Source: Lactococcus garvieae (GTDB lineage Bacteria; Bacillota; Bacilli; Lactobacillales; Streptococcaceae). From it: DNA of 64,000 nucleotides. The DNA lies in NCBI RefSeq assembly GCF_016758115.1, contig NZ_WIVG01000003.1, forward strand, positions 1-64,000, in the 5' to 3' direction. This document shows positions 44,263-53,990 of the stretch, piece after piece. Within the stretch, counting starts at the first letter, position 1. Each line of letters starts with the position of its first letter. Position numbers and translations under genes: made by a program. Under the pieces are notes generated by a model, which did not search any database, had not been told where the DNA came from, and saw only the letters and a program-made list of their open reading frames with translations.

Positions 44263-44306
44263 AAAAGCCTATGTAATAGTGTATAATTTATTTATAGGCT
44301 TTTTTA
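44263..44306 (+). terminator. Terminator of the XRE gene
   Basis: AAAAGCCTAT/ATAGGCTTTT with a 20-base loop and TTTTTT. Confidence 0.75.
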
Positions 44307-44507
44307 ATACACAGCCAGCATTGATGCCTTTTGGTACACTTCTGGTTGTCAAGTCCTGCAGCCTCTCATGAGAGGTAAGCCCTAAACTATCAGGTTTACC
44401 TTTCAGCGCTGTGCGTTAGCGTCATTGTGACTAGAAGCGTTGAGGGGAGAGGGGCTAGTCTCTGTGAAATTACCCTATACTGCCGAAAGAAGGAACAAGG
44501 AATTATC

Positions 44508-45413
44508 ATGAATATAAAACAGCTTCGCTATGTTGTGGCCATCGCTAATACTGGAACTTTTCGAGAGGCGAGTGAACAACTCTTTGTGAGTCAGCCGTCG
44601 ATGTCTATCGCTGTTAAAGACTTAGAACAAGAGCTTAATTTCCAAATTTTTGAGCGTACAAATACAGGAGCAAGCTTGACGATTGAGGGTGAACGCTTCT
44701 ATGAGCAGGCACAGGAAATTTTACGCAATTTTGAAGCTTTTGAGGCGAAGTATGCAAAGCCAAAAGAAACAGAGCGCCATTTTTCTGTCGCGAGTCAGCA
44801 TTATGACTTTCTTGCGCCTGTTGGTGTAGAATTTTCCAAGAAAAATCCAGAAATCAAAAATTTCAGGGTTTTTGAGTCAACAACCTATAACATTTTACAA
44901 GAAGTTGCTCAGGGTCACAGCGAGCTTGGTGTTGTTTACCTAAACAAGCACAACCGTTCAGGCATCTTACGTATGCTGGACAAGCTTGAGTTAGATTACG
45001 AAGAACTTTTCATTTCGCAGACCCATATTTATTTAAGAAAAAATCATCCGTTGACACGTAAAAAGGCTATCAAAACAAGTGATTTGAAAACTTTGGATCG
45101 TGTACGTTTTACTCAAGAAAACGAGCAGTTTCTTTACTATTCTGAGGATTTAGTAGAAACTTTTGAAAACACTTTTATTTATGATGTGACTGACCGTGCG
45201 ACCTTAAATGGTATACTGGAACGCACAGATGCTTATGCCACTGGTCTAGGTTTTATTGATAAGGCAAGTGTCCATAATGTTACAGTTGTTCCTATGGATG
45301 GGGATAATGTCAACAGTTTAATTTTGGTGAAGAAAAAAAGTCAACTTTTGACAGATGCAGCCAAATCCTATAAGAGAAGTTTAGAAGTTTATTTTGAGAA
45401 GTATAAGTTTTAA
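44508..45413 (+). CDS. LysR-family transcriptional regulator
   Basis: A 301-residue LysR regulator. The N-terminal winged helix is MNIKQLRYVVAIANTGTFREASEQLFVSQPSMSIAVKDLEQELNFQIFERTNTGASLT; the effector domain follows. I start at ATG 44508, as the residues encoded upstream show no LysR similarity and AAGGAA lies just before. It resembles lactococcal LysR proteins linked to sulfur amino acid uptake, which would fit the nearby met operon, but this link is only inferred. Confidence 0.88.
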   Translation: MNIKQLRYVVAIANTGTFREASEQLFVSQPSMSIAVKDLEQELNFQIFERTNTGASLTIEGERFYEQAQEILRNFEAFEAKYAKPKETERHFSVASQHYDFLAPVGVEFSKKNPEIKNFRVFESTTYNILQEVAQGHSELGVVYLNKHNRSGILRMLDKLELDYEELFISQTHIYLRKNHPLTRKKAIKTSDLKTLDRVRFTQENEQFLYYSEDLVETFENTFIYDVTDRATLNGILERTDAYATGLGFIDKASVHNVTVVPMDGDNVNSLILVKKKSQLLTDAAKSYKRSLEVYFEKYKF

Positions 45414-45509
45414 CCGGCTTGAGTCTAGGCTAGAAAAAATATGAAAATTAGTGTAAAATAGAGCAGTATACAAATTTTGTAAAACATTTAACATAGGAGA
45501 ATGCACATA

Positions 45510-46211
45510 ATGGTAAAATTAGTTTTTGCACGTCATGGTGAATCAGAATGGAACTTGGCTAACCTTTTCACAGGTTGGGCTGATGTAGACCTTTCAGAAA
45601 ACGGAACACAGCAAGCAATTGATGCAGGGAAGCTCATCAAAGAAGCAGGTATCGAATTTGATATTGCTTATACATCTGTGCTGAAACGTGCAATCAAAAC
45701 TACGAACTATGCACTTGAATACTCTGACCAACTTTGGGTACCAGTGGTTAAAACTTGGCGCTTGAACGAACGTCACTATGGTGGCTTGACTGGCTTGAAT
45801 AAGGCTGACGCTGCTGCTAAGCATGGTGATGAACAAGTTCATATCTGGCGTCGTTCATATGATGTTTTGCCACCAGCAATGCCGCATGATGACGAATACT
45901 CAGCACATGCTGACCGCCGTTATGCTAACCTTGAAGACAGTCTCATCCCTGATGCTGAAAACCTCAAAGTTACACTCGAACGTGCACTGCCATTCTGGGA
46001 AGATCAAATTGCTCCAGCCCTGAAAGATGGCAAGAACGTATTTGTTGGTGCACATGGTAACTCTATTCGGGCCTTAGTCAAACATATCAAACAACTTTCA
46101 GATGAGGAAATTATGGATGTCGAAATCCCTAACTTCCCACCACTTGTTTTTGAATTTGACGATGAGTTGAACCTTGTTAAAGAGTACTATCTTGCACCAA
46201 AACAAGCATAA
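45510..46211 (+). CDS. gpmA: 2,3-bisphosphoglycerate-dependent phosphoglycerate mutase
   Basis: A 233-residue glycolytic enzyme interconverting 3- and 2-phosphoglycerate. The phosphohistidine motif is ARHGESEWN (His9), with [15 protein letters not shown] and [14 protein letters not shown] (second His) also present. The ATG at 45510 is nine bases after AGGAGA and gives the usual [10 protein letters not shown] start; an ATG at 45501 is too close to the RBS. Confidence 0.95.
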   Translation: MVKLVFARHGESEWNLANLFTGWADVDLSENGTQQAIDAGKLIKEAGIEFDIAYTSVLKRAIKTTNYALEYSDQLWVPVVKTWRLNERHYGGLTGLNKADAAAKHGDEQVHIWRRSYDVLPPAMPHDDEYSAHADRRYANLEDSLIPDAENLKVTLERALPFWEDQIAPALKDGKNVFVGAHGNSIRALVKHIKQLSDEEIMDVEIPNFPPLVFEFDDELNLVKEYYLAPKQA

Positions 46212-46226
46212 GTAACACGATAAAAT

Positions 46227-46247
46227 CTGCCTTTGGCGGTTTTTTTC
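46227..46247 (+). terminator. Terminator of gpmA
   Basis: CTGCC/GGCGG with a three-base loop and eight T. Confidence 0.8.
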
Positions 46248-46336
46248 TTTTCTTCAAAAAATGTAAGGTAAAATACAGTTTAATATGATAAAATGTGTAG
46301 GTATAAAAATGACAAGTGAAAATTAGGATAGGTCCC

Positions 46337-48493
46337 ATGTCTGAGAAAAGAAAAACACGAAACGAATTAAGCGGAAAAAAAGATAAAACACGGAAAGTAT
46401 TGAAAAACCCAACCATGTTGGCATCAGGACGAGTAAAACTCCTCTTCTTTGTCATCACGGTTCTCTTTTTAGTTCTCATTGGCAAGCTTTACCATATGCA
46501 AGTTATGAACCAAAGCTTTTATGAGAGTAAGCAGTCTGGTGGAGCGGGCTCTTTACAGATAGTTCAGGGATCGCCACGAGGAAATATCTATGATGCGAAG
46601 GGAGTTCCCTTAGCAACAACGGAGCCGGTGGAAGCTATCGAGTATACACGCGGTCAGAACACTACAGCAGATGATATGCGTAAGATTGCTGACCGTTTAG
46701 TAGGCATCTTATCCTTGGACAATGATTTTGAACAGATAACTGAACGTGATAAAAAAGACTATTTCCTAGCTGATGCTGGTAACTTGAATAAAATCAATGC
46801 GCAGCTAACAAAGGAAGAAAAAACGGATAAAAGAGGAAATTTACTTACTGGTTCAGAGCTTTACAATGTTCAACTTAGCAAAGTGACCGCTGAGGATATA
46901 AATTTTAATGAACAGCAGATGTTTGCAGCCAAGCTCTTTAAAGAGATGAATGGTACTGCAGTTTTTAACACGACAGTTATTACCACAGGTAATCTTACTG
47001 CGGAACAACAGGCCTACATTGGTGAGCATGAAGGAGAACTTCAAGGGGTTTCTGTGGGGAACAGCTGGAACCGAAAATATGCAGATACAGTTCTTAAGCC
47101 ACTTTTAGGTACAGTGACCACTCAGAAACAAGGAATTCCATCAAACTTGCTGGATGAGTATCTTAAAGAAGGCTTCCAACGCAACGACCGAGTAGGAACA
47201 GCTTTTTTAGAGAAAGGCTACGAGAAGTATTTACAAGGTACTCCTAAGATAAGCAAGGTACTTACGGATAAGCAAGGGAATGTTACAGGAACAGAGGTAG
47301 AACAAAAAGGAAGTAAAGGGGACAACCTCAAGCTTACCATTGATTTGCAATTTCAAAATGCTGTGGATAAGATTTTAGAAGAACAGGTCAATGCTATGAT
47401 TGCCGACGGCTTCGGAACTTATTCGCAAGGGGCTTACGCTGTTGTGCTGGACTCTAAGACAGGTGCTGTTTTAGCTTTGTCAGGACTTAAGCGTGATGAA
47501 ACGACAGGGGCTCTTCAAAAAGATACAAATGGCACTTTCCAGTCTGCATTTGTACCAGGGTCAGTAGTGAAGCCAGCCACTCTAACAGCGGGATGGAATG
47601 CAAACGTGATAGCCAATAACCAGATGCTTTATGATATGCCTATCCAGTTGGCAGGTTCAAGTGCGATTACATCCTGGTTTACCAATGGCAGTCTCCCTAT
47701 CAATGCTGTTCAAGCTCTAGAATATTCATCAAACACATACATGGTTCAAATTGCCCTCAAGATGCTGGGACAGCCTTATGTTCCTAATATGTCTGTGGAT
47801 GATTCTAAAAGTGTTGAAGCCTTTAAGAAATTGCGCGAAACTTTTGCCTCTTATGGCTTAGGGACGTCAACTGGTTTTGATATTCCAGGTGAAGAAATAG
47901 GGTATTTGCCAGATGCAAATAAGACAAATGTCTCTAATCTGCTCATGGAATCTTTTGGACAGTTTGATACCTATACCCCTCTCCAGCTTGCAACATATGG
48001 TATGACTTTGGCGAACAATGGGGAGCGTCTGTCCCCTCATATTGTAGATGGAATCTATGAAACTGATTCTCAAGGGGGAATGGGTAATCTTGTTAAAAAT
48101 ATAACTCCAAAAATTATGGATAAAGTCAATATCACGCCAGAAAACATGGATGTCCTGCATTACGGAATGTATAAAGTAGTGCATGGGAACGAATTTGTTA
48201 ACGGTCAGATTGGTGCAACGGGTTACTACATGCGTCCGTCACAAGGTGCTGAAGTTTCGATTTCTGCGAAAACAGGGACTGCCGAAGTACCTTATAAAGC
48301 ACCAGATGGGACAACGATTCCAGTAACGGTTAATAATGTTGTTGCTTTTGCACCGACTGAAAACCCACAAATTTCCATCGGTGTTATGGTGCCACAAACA
48401 ACTGTTAAAGAAGGAGGCGTAACCTCTAAGATAGGGCAAAATATCACACGTGAGATTACAAATCTCTATAATTCAATGTACCACTTCAAATAG
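46337..48493 (+). CDS. Penicillin-binding protein 2b-type transpeptidase
   Basis: A 718-residue class B PBP that crosslinks peptidoglycan during elongation or division. Order: basic cytosolic N-terminus, one transmembrane helix near residues 36-56, dimerisation domain (SPRGNIYDAKGVPLATT), and the transpeptidase with S409-V-V-K412, S464-S-N and K645-T-G. The size fits the PBP2b/PbpA group of lactococci and streptococci. The ATG at 46337 follows AGGATAGG. Monocistronic with a terminator. Confidence 0.93.
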   Translation: MSEKRKTRNELSGKKDKTRKVLKNPTMLASGRVKLLFFVITVLFLVLIGKLYHMQVMNQSFYESKQSGGAGSLQIVQGSPRGNIYDAKGVPLATTEPVEAIEYTRGQNTTADDMRKIADRLVGILSLDNDFEQITERDKKDYFLADAGNLNKINAQLTKEEKTDKRGNLLTGSELYNVQLSKVTAEDINFNEQQMFAAKLFKEMNGTAVFNTTVITTGNLTAEQQAYIGEHEGELQGVSVGNSWNRKYADTVLKPLLGTVTTQKQGIPSNLLDEYLKEGFQRNDRVGTAFLEKGYEKYLQGTPKISKVLTDKQGNVTGTEVEQKGSKGDNLKLTIDLQFQNAVDKILEEQVNAMIADGFGTYSQGAYAVVLDSKTGAVLALSGLKRDETTGALQKDTNGTFQSAFVPGSVVKPATLTAGWNANVIANNQMLYDMPIQLAGSSAITSWFTNGSLPINAVQALEYSSNTYMVQIALKMLGQPYVPNMSVDDSKSVEAFKKLRETFASYGLGTSTGFDIPGEEIGYLPDANKTNVSNLLMESFGQFDTYTPLQLATYGMTLANNGERLSPHIVDGIYETDSQGGMGNLVKNITPKIMDKVNITPENMDVLHYGMYKVVHGNEFVNGQIGATGYYMRPSQGAEVSISAKTGTAEVPYKAPDGTTIPVTVNNVVAFAPTENPQISIGVMVPQTTVKEGGVTSKIGQNITREITNLYNSMYHFK

Positions 48494-48500
48494 AAAAATA

Positions 48501-48537
48501 AAAACTCTCAGTTTGTCATCAAGCTGAGAGTTTTATT
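48501..48537. terminator. Bidirectional terminator between PBP2b and TDT genes
   Basis: AAAACTCTCAG/CTGAGAGTTTT (48501-48511 with 48524-48534) with A-run before and T-run after. Confidence 0.88.
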
Positions 48538-48540
48538 GAT

Positions 48541-49473
48541 TTAAGCCTTTTTACATAGGAAATAAGTATAGCGAATTAAAACATAGCTGACTGCTAAAAA
48601 GGCTATGAAAAGCTCAATTGTAGCTAAAGGCGTTAAGAGAAAGTTTAAGTCAGGATAGTTTTTGCTTAACAAACTAACCGCAGTCGCCGAGATAACCAGA
48701 GGAAATGTGAAAGCTGCATAACTAGGATAAAAAGGCAACCGTAATAAAGGAATGATGAGCACAACGGTAATGAGGTAGATGAATTGCGACAGCACAAACA
48801 AGCTAAAAACAAAGAGAGTAGACTTGTGATCCATCACAGTCAAGTAAGCTGCTAGACAAAGAGAACCAGGAGCTGTAAGTATGGTAATGAGCGGAAGGGT
48901 GGATTCGTGCATTTTCTTGAAAATGAATATGCGGTGCCCAATGATTGGAAGCAATATAAAATAGAAGAGGAGTGCAGGCCATAGTACAATACGACCAATT
49001 TCTAAGTTAAAAGCTGTTGCGGTATTTGGGATAACACCAAGACCAACAAAGGTAATGAACCAGCTGGGATAAACATGGTGCATTCCGACTTTTTGAGGAA
49101 TAATATGAAGAGCGATAAAGTATGCCATTAACACGAAATGAAGGAGAACCGCAATCAACCAGATAAGATAAACAAGAGGGGAGTGTGGAAAAACTCTGTT
49201 GAGAAAGACACAAATGACCATCCAAGCCATTGTAAAAGTCGGAGAAACTGAACCGATGATAGGGTCTTTGAGTGACTCTATAAGATGACGCATGGTGAAT
49301 ATAAGTTTCATAAGTATCAAGGTCATAAAAAAGAGACCAGCCAGATCAAAAAAGTTACCTAAGACAGGGTATCCCTTGGAGTAGAGAAGATTACCCAAAG
49401 ATACCATACCTAAGATTAAACCACAAATGGGAATAGGAATTTTTTTCAAAAAATCTAAAAATACTTGTTTCAT
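48541..49473 (-). CDS. TDT (TehA/SLAC1-like) family transporter
   Basis: A 310-residue membrane protein with ten helices, of the tellurite-resistance/dicarboxylate transporter family (IPIPICGLILGMVSLGNLLYSKG, SPTFTMAWMVICVFL, HHVYPSWFITFVGLGVIPNTA). Members are anion channels or exporters; the substrate here is unknown. TTAGGAG precedes the start. A LysR regulator is divergently placed 160 bases away, which suggests it controls this transporter. Confidence 0.82.
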   Translation of the reverse strand: MKQVFLDFLKKIPIPICGLILGMVSLGNLLYSKGYPVLGNFFDLAGLFFMTLILMKLIFTMRHLIESLKDPIIGSVSPTFTMAWMVICVFLNRVFPHSPLVYLIWLIAVLLHFVLMAYFIALHIIPQKVGMHHVYPSWFITFVGLGVIPNTATAFNLEIGRIVLWPALLFYFILLPIIGHRIFIFKKMHESTLPLITILTAPGSLCLAAYLTVMDHKSTLFVFSLFVLSQFIYLITVVLIIPLLRLPFYPSYAAFTFPLVISATAVSLLSKNYPDLNFLLTPLATIELFIAFLAVSYVLIRYTYFLCKKA

Positions 49474-49633
49474 AAAGAACTCCTAAAAGATTGATTTGAG
49501 TATGAACTGTGGAGATAACTTCCTGCAGTTCATTTACTATCTTAAGTATAAAACACTTGATTTAATTTGTAAAATGAATTATTGTAATTATAAGGATAGA
49601 AAAAAATAATAAAAATTCTGAAGGAGGACAGCT

Positions 49634-50452
49634 ATGTTTTCACTACTTGAAACATTCATTGCCATATATGAGACAAGAAGTTTTACCAAAGCAGGGCAAT
49701 ATTTGTTTATTTCACAGCCCACAGTGACTGTACGGATAAAGAAATTAGAAGAAGAACTAGGGAATTCCCTCTTCATTCGAGGGAAAAATCGCGAAGTGAT
49801 TCCGACAGAGGCGGCTAAACTTCTGTATAGCAAGGCTGTCAAGTATGTGCAGGATTGGGAGCAGCTGCAGTCGGAGCTCAACCAGAAAAGTCTAACAAAA
49901 AAACCTTTCAAAATAGGGCTCTCGCAAAGTGCAGCGATCGGTATTATGCCCAAGTTATATCCAAAACTGATGCCATATTTGGATCAGATAGACTTGAAAA
50001 TATCTATGTATGATTCGGAAGAAGTTTTCAACCTAGTAGAGGACCATGAGCTGCATTTTGGTATTATTGAAAAAACTTTAGCCAGTGAGCAAGTAGAGAC
50101 TTTTCCTCTGTTTAAAGACGAGCTTGTGTTGGCAGGAGATTTGAGTAGTGAAACGTTTTTTACAAGAGAAGTTGGTTCAGGTGTGGGGCATTATATTAAA
50201 AAATATCTTCAAGAAGAAAATTTCGAGCCGCGCCATCTGGTGAGAATGAACAATAATGACATGATTATTGCCCATGTCCAAGCGGGATTGGGTGTTTCTC
50301 TGATTTCAAAACGCTTTGTTTCAGAAGGGCTACCTTATCAGAGTTTGGGCAGCAACTATCATCGGACATTTTTAGGACTTACTTATGCAGAAGAAAAAGA
50401 CCCTCTGATGCTTGAAATCATCCAGAACATAAGAGCGTCTATTGATTATTGA
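49634..50452 (+). CDS. LysR-family regulator divergent from the TDT transporter
   Basis: A 272-residue LysR protein with a typical helix-turn-helix (TFIAIYETRSFTKAGQYLFISQPTVTVRIKKLEEELGNSLFIRG). The effector-binding part is short but complete. RBS AAGGAGGA. The stop overlaps the 3' end of the hydrolase gene on the other strand by 14 bases. Its placement suggests control of the divergent TDT transporter gene. Confidence 0.87.
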   Translation: MFSLLETFIAIYETRSFTKAGQYLFISQPTVTVRIKKLEEELGNSLFIRGKNREVIPTEAAKLLYSKAVKYVQDWEQLQSELNQKSLTKKPFKIGLSQSAAIGIMPKLYPKLMPYLDQIDLKISMYDSEEVFNLVEDHELHFGIIEKTLASEQVETFPLFKDELVLAGDLSSETFFTREVGSGVGHYIKKYLQEENFEPRHLVRMNNNDMIIAHVQAGLGVSLISKRFVSEGLPYQSLGSNYHRTFLGLTYAEEKDPLMLEIIQNIRASIDY

Positions 50453-51359
50453 GGCACGTCGTAAGCCATTGGCCGATACTATGATAGACCTCCTCGTATT
50501 CATCTTCAAAGAGGATTTCATGTCTTAGTCTAGGAAAAAGTTGAAGGTCTAGGTGGCGGAATTCTGCTTTTTTCAGTTCTTGATATACTTTTTGAGGGCC
50601 TTTTCCAAAGTTCCCCACAGGATCATCTGTGCCGCTTAAGATTAAGATTGGCAAGTCAGTAGGCATATTTCTCATCCAGTTTTTTTGGTTGGCTCTTTTG
50701 ACGAGAGAAAAAAGTGTGACAAAACCGTTGTGTGTGAAAGTAAAGCCTAATAAAGGATTGCTTTCATAGCTGGCTACATTTTCTTGATTTTTAGAAAGCC
50801 AATTAAAATTTCCCTTTTCGGGGAATTTTTTACTGTAGTTACCAAAAGCAAGTTTATCGATGATATTGGCGACAGTTTTAGCTCTTTTTTGACTGATTTT
50901 TTCTATAAATGGTAAAAGAAAATTCAAGTGTTTAGGGCTGGTTCCAGTACCCATAAAAATCGCCCCCTGAATGTCAACGGGATAGTCCTGAAGAAAGTTA
51001 CGTAAGGCAAAAGAGCCCATACTGTGTCCCATCATAAAATAAGGTAACTCTGGGTATTTTTGCTGTGCCCAGTTTTTTACCAAATGAATATCGGTAATAA
51101 CATTTTTTAAGCCCTCTTCACCAAAATAACCATAAACTGGCTCTTGTTTATTTATAGAATACCCGTGGCCTAAATGGTCATGTCCGACAACAGCAAAACC
51201 GATGCTATTGAGATAAAGTGCAAAATCATTGTAGCGCTCGATATGTTCTGCCATGCCGTGGATGAGTTGGATAACCGCTTTGGGTTTTTCGAGTGACCAA
51301 TGGAGCAGATTAAGTTCAGTTTGCTTATCACTTGATGTTAATGTACATTGTTCAATCAT
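50439..51359 (-). CDS. Alpha/beta hydrolase (monoacylglycerol lipase/lysophospholipase-like)
   Basis: A 306-residue serine hydrolase of the Hydrolase_4 type. It shows the oxyanion stretch IQLIHGMAEHIERY, the nucleophile elbow GHSMGS (Ser113), an acid in LSGTDDPVG and His in LRHEILFE. This pattern fits monoglyceride lipases or lysophospholipases. No signal peptide, so cytosolic. Single gene. Confidence 0.88.
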   Translation of the reverse strand: MIEQCTLTSSDKQTELNLLHWSLEKPKAVIQLIHGMAEHIERYNDFALYLNSIGFAVVGHDHLGHGYSINKQEPVYGYFGEEGLKNVITDIHLVKNWAQQKYPELPYFMMGHSMGSFALRNFLQDYPVDIQGAIFMGTGTSPKHLNFLLPFIEKISQKRAKTVANIIDKLAFGNYSKKFPEKGNFNWLSKNQENVASYESNPLLGFTFTHNGFVTLFSLVKRANQKNWMRNMPTDLPILILSGTDDPVGNFGKGPQKVYQELKKAEFRHLDLQLFPRLRHEILFEDEYEEVYHSIGQWLTTCLNNQ

Positions 51360-51641
51360 AGATGTGGCTCTCTTTCCAGTAGATATGTATCAGATTTCAA
51401 GTTTATTATAACAAAAAGTGAAGACTGCTTTGAGAGTATTTCTTTATATTTTGAAATGTACAGAAAACTAAGTTGTGTTATAATACTCAATGCCCCTATC
51501 TCGCTAAATAAGAGTGATCCATCGCTTTCCTCATAAAGTGTTGCCATTTTTGTCCTGTTGCAGAGTGATTGATAATTTTCATAGAGAGAGGTGTGGTATA
51601 ATAGTTATAACTTTATCTTACTAGAAGAAAGAAAGGAAAAC

Positions 51642-52244
51642 ATGGTTTATTATCCAGAACCAATCGCTAAACTTATAGAAAGCTTTAGCAAGCTGCCCGG
51701 TATTGGGCAAAAAACAGCGACACGTCTGGCCTTTCATACGATTGGAATGGATGATCAAGACGTCAATGAATTTGCCCGAAACCTTATATCAGCAAAGCGT
51801 GATTTACGCTTTTGCTCAATCTGTGGTAACTTAACAGAAAGTGATCCCTGTGCTATTTGTGAAGACGCTCTTCGTGATCGGACAACGATACTGGTTGTAG
51901 AAGAGAGCAAGGATGTTTTGGCCATGGAAAAAATCCGTGAGTACAGAGGACTTTATCATGTCTTGCATGGGACGATTAGCCCGATGAACGGCATCGGACC
52001 TGATGAAATTAATGTCAAGAGTCTCTTGACAAGGCTCATGGGAGACAGCCAGATAGAAGAAGTTATCCTTGCTACCAATGCAACATCTGATGGCGAAGCT
52101 ACAGCTATGTACCTCTCCCGTATGATTAAACCTGCGGGAATCAAGGTGACACGTTTAGCACGTGGTCTTGCCGTGGGATCAGATATTGAGTATGCTGATG
52201 AGGTTACATTATCAAAAGCAGTTGAAAATCGTATGGAAATTTAA
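51642..52244 (+). CDS. recR: Recombination protein RecR
   Basis: A 200-residue recombination mediator that acts with RecO/RecF. It has the helix-hairpin-helix ([16 protein letters not shown]), a zinc finger (C58, C61, C70, C73), and the Toprim domain ([41 protein letters not shown]). The ATG at 51642 gives the standard [12 protein letters not shown] start after AAAGGAAA. It is followed within 13 bases by ddl, as in other lactococci and streptococci. Confidence 0.96.
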   Translation: MVYYPEPIAKLIESFSKLPGIGQKTATRLAFHTIGMDDQDVNEFARNLISAKRDLRFCSICGNLTESDPCAICEDALRDRTTILVVEESKDVLAMEKIREYRGLYHVLHGTISPMNGIGPDEINVKSLLTRLMGDSQIEEVILATNATSDGEATAMYLSRMIKPAGIKVTRLARGLAVGSDIEYADEVTLSKAVENRMEI

Positions 52245-52256
52245 GTGGAGAAAATT

Positions 52257-53306
52257 ATGTCAAAAGAAACATTGATTTTATTATATGGCGGTCGCAGTGC
52301 AGAACGAGAAGTATCGGTTCTTTCAGCTGAAAGTGTGATGCGTGCAGTTAATTATGATAAGTTTGTAGTCAAGACTTACTTTATCAGTCAAGCTGGTGAT
52401 TTTATCAAAACACAGGAATTCACTGAAACACCTGCCGAAAATGAAAAATTAATGACTAATGGAACAATCAAGATAGAGCAAAAAGTTGCTCCATCTGATA
52501 TTTATGAAGAAGATGCAGTTGTTTTTCCTGTCCTACATGGACCTATGGGTGAAGATGGCTCAATTCAAGGCTTCTTGGAAATTCTGCGCCTTGCTTATGT
52601 GGGGCCAAATATCCTGTCAGCCAGTGCGACCATGGATAAGCTATTGGCCAAGCATGTTTTTTCTGCAGTGGACATACCACAAGTGCCTTATGTTGCAGCC
52701 TATGCGGATGAAAACCAAGCCAAAATTCATGCAGAAGTTCAAGAAAAACTGACTTTCCCAGTTTTTGTTAAGCCAGCTAACATGGGCTCAAGTGTCGGTA
52801 TTTCTAAAGTAAGTAGCCTAGAGGATTTGGAAGCAGGTCTAGCAGAAGCCTACAAATATGACAGTCGTGTCCTTGTTGAACAGGGAGTTGTGGCGCGTGA
52901 AATAGAGTGTGCAGTACTGGGCAATGGTGGGAAGGTCCGCTCGACTCTTCCAGGTGAGGTTGTTAAAGATGTGGATTTTTACGACTACCGTTCAAAATAT
53001 ATTGACAATAAGATTGAAATGGCGATTCCCGCCGATATTCCAAATGAGATAGCGGAAAAAATACGCGATTATGCTGAAAAGGCTTATCAAGCAATGAATG
53101 GTGCTGGTTTATCACGCTGTGATTTCTTCTATGATGAAAAAGGCAACATTTATCTCAATGAAGTTAATGCAATACCAGGGTTCACACAATGGTCAATGTA
53201 TCCTTTGCTCTGGGAAAATATGGGCTTGTCATACAGTGAGCTGATTGAAGAATTAGTTTCCCTTGCCCAAGAAGCTTTTAAAAATCGCGAAAGCCATCTT
53301 CTATAA
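52257..53306 (+). CDS. ddl: D-alanine--D-alanine ligase
   Basis: A 349-residue ATP-grasp ligase for cell-wall D-Ala-D-Ala. Signatures: [20 protein letters not shown] at the start, [36 protein letters not shown] and [16 protein letters not shown]. The ATG at 52257 follows GGAG by seven bases. Together with murF, 0.7 kb downstream, it supplies the UDP-MurNAc-pentapeptide pathway. Confidence 0.96.
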   Translation: MSKETLILLYGGRSAEREVSVLSAESVMRAVNYDKFVVKTYFISQAGDFIKTQEFTETPAENEKLMTNGTIKIEQKVAPSDIYEEDAVVFPVLHGPMGEDGSIQGFLEILRLAYVGPNILSASATMDKLLAKHVFSAVDIPQVPYVAAYADENQAKIHAEVQEKLTFPVFVKPANMGSSVGISKVSSLEDLEAGLAEAYKYDSRVLVEQGVVAREIECAVLGNGGKVRSTLPGEVVKDVDFYDYRSKYIDNKIEMAIPADIPNEIAEKIRDYAEKAYQAMNGAGLSRCDFFYDEKGNIYLNEVNAIPGFTQWSMYPLLWENMGLSYSELIEELVSLAQEAFKNRESHLL

Positions 53307-53336
53307 GTAGAAAAGTTTATAGCAGAGCCTATCAGA

Positions 53337-53365
53337 AACTTAAAGAAACTTCTTTAGGTTTTTTT
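53337..53365 (+). terminator. Terminator of ddl
   Basis: AACTTAAAGAA/TTCTTTAGGTT (11 bp with one G-T), two-base loop, TTTTT. Confidence 0.85.
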
Positions 53366-53431
53366 GGATAAGATTTTTATTTTTAATGAACTATAGAGGG
53401 GAGCATATTAAAGGGAGGGGGAGATATTCTG

Positions 53432-53698
53432 ATGGAAACAACTTATGACAGTAAGATCAAAAACAGACTAAAGAGAGCAGACGGTCAGCTACAGGGGGTT
53501 CTACGCATGGTAGAAGAAGGAAAAGACTGTGAGGCAGTAGTAACACAGCTCAAAGCAGTTCGCTCTAGTCTCGATAGCTTGATAGGACTTATCGTTGCTG
53601 AAAATTTACAAACCTGTCTTCTATCACTAGAAGAAACTGATGAAAAAGAGCGTGAGAGAAAAATAAATCAAGCGATTAAAATGGTTATTAAAAAGTAA
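53432..53698 (+). CDS. CsoR/RcnR-family repressor, CstR-like
   Basis: An 88-residue all-helical DUF156 repressor. The family triad for copper is Cys-His-Cys with spacing 25 and 29; here it is C33-N58-C62, so both cysteines are kept but the His is Asn. Loss of the His with a conserved Cys pair is what defines the persulfide sensor CstR, as opposed to the copper sensor CsoR. No rhodanese, sulfur-transferase or copper-ATPase gene lies next to it, so its operon is elsewhere or it acts on itself. GGAGGGGG lies upstream. Confidence 0.85.
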   Translation: METTYDSKIKNRLKRADGQLQGVLRMVEEGKDCEAVVTQLKAVRSSLDSLIGLIVAENLQTCLLSLEETDEKERERKINQAIKMVIKK

Positions 53699-53725
53699 GT
53701 GCTGGAGAGAGGCGCTTTTTCTGGC
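53697..53725 (+). terminator. Terminator of the CstR-like gene
   Basis: AAGTGC/GCGCTT with an eight-base loop and TTTTT. Confidence 0.65.
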
Positions 53726-53897
53726 ACAATGGGCACTTTTCAGCCCTCATAAAGCACTGGTTTGAAATGCAATCCTGTAGCATTTGTTTCAGCTTTCTAT
53801 TCGACAAAAAAACTCTTTGCTAAGTCCTATCGCCAGCATCAATCAATGAAATAGGAACAAAAGTCTAAATTTATCCAAAGTTAGTCAGGACATGAAA

Positions 53898-53911
53898 TGA
53901 AAACGCTTACT
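53898..53911 (+). promoter_or_regulatory. Perfect cre consensus site upstream of murF
   Basis: TGAAAACGCTTACT agrees with every position of TGWAARCGYTWWCW. It lies about 80 bases before the murF promoter, a place suited to CcpA activation; CcpA control of murF would be unusual. Confidence 0.55.
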
Positions 53912-53975
53912 AGCGGCAAACTCTTATGCTGAGAACGCGCGTTTTTTCTGTTTTTAAGACATTTATCTTAGCCTC

Positions 53976-53984
53976 TGGTATAAT
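53976..53984 (+). promoter_or_regulatory. Extended -10 promoter of murF
   Basis: TGGTATAAT: TG one base before TATAAT (53979-53984). The ATG follows only six bases after the -10, so the transcript should start at or next to the start codon. Confidence 0.65.
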
Positions 53985-53990
53985 GGAACT

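Noticed and set aside
51348-51547. Short frames on both strands between the hydrolase and recR
   Set aside because: They lack RBSs and overlap each other; the stretch is the promoter region of the two real genes.
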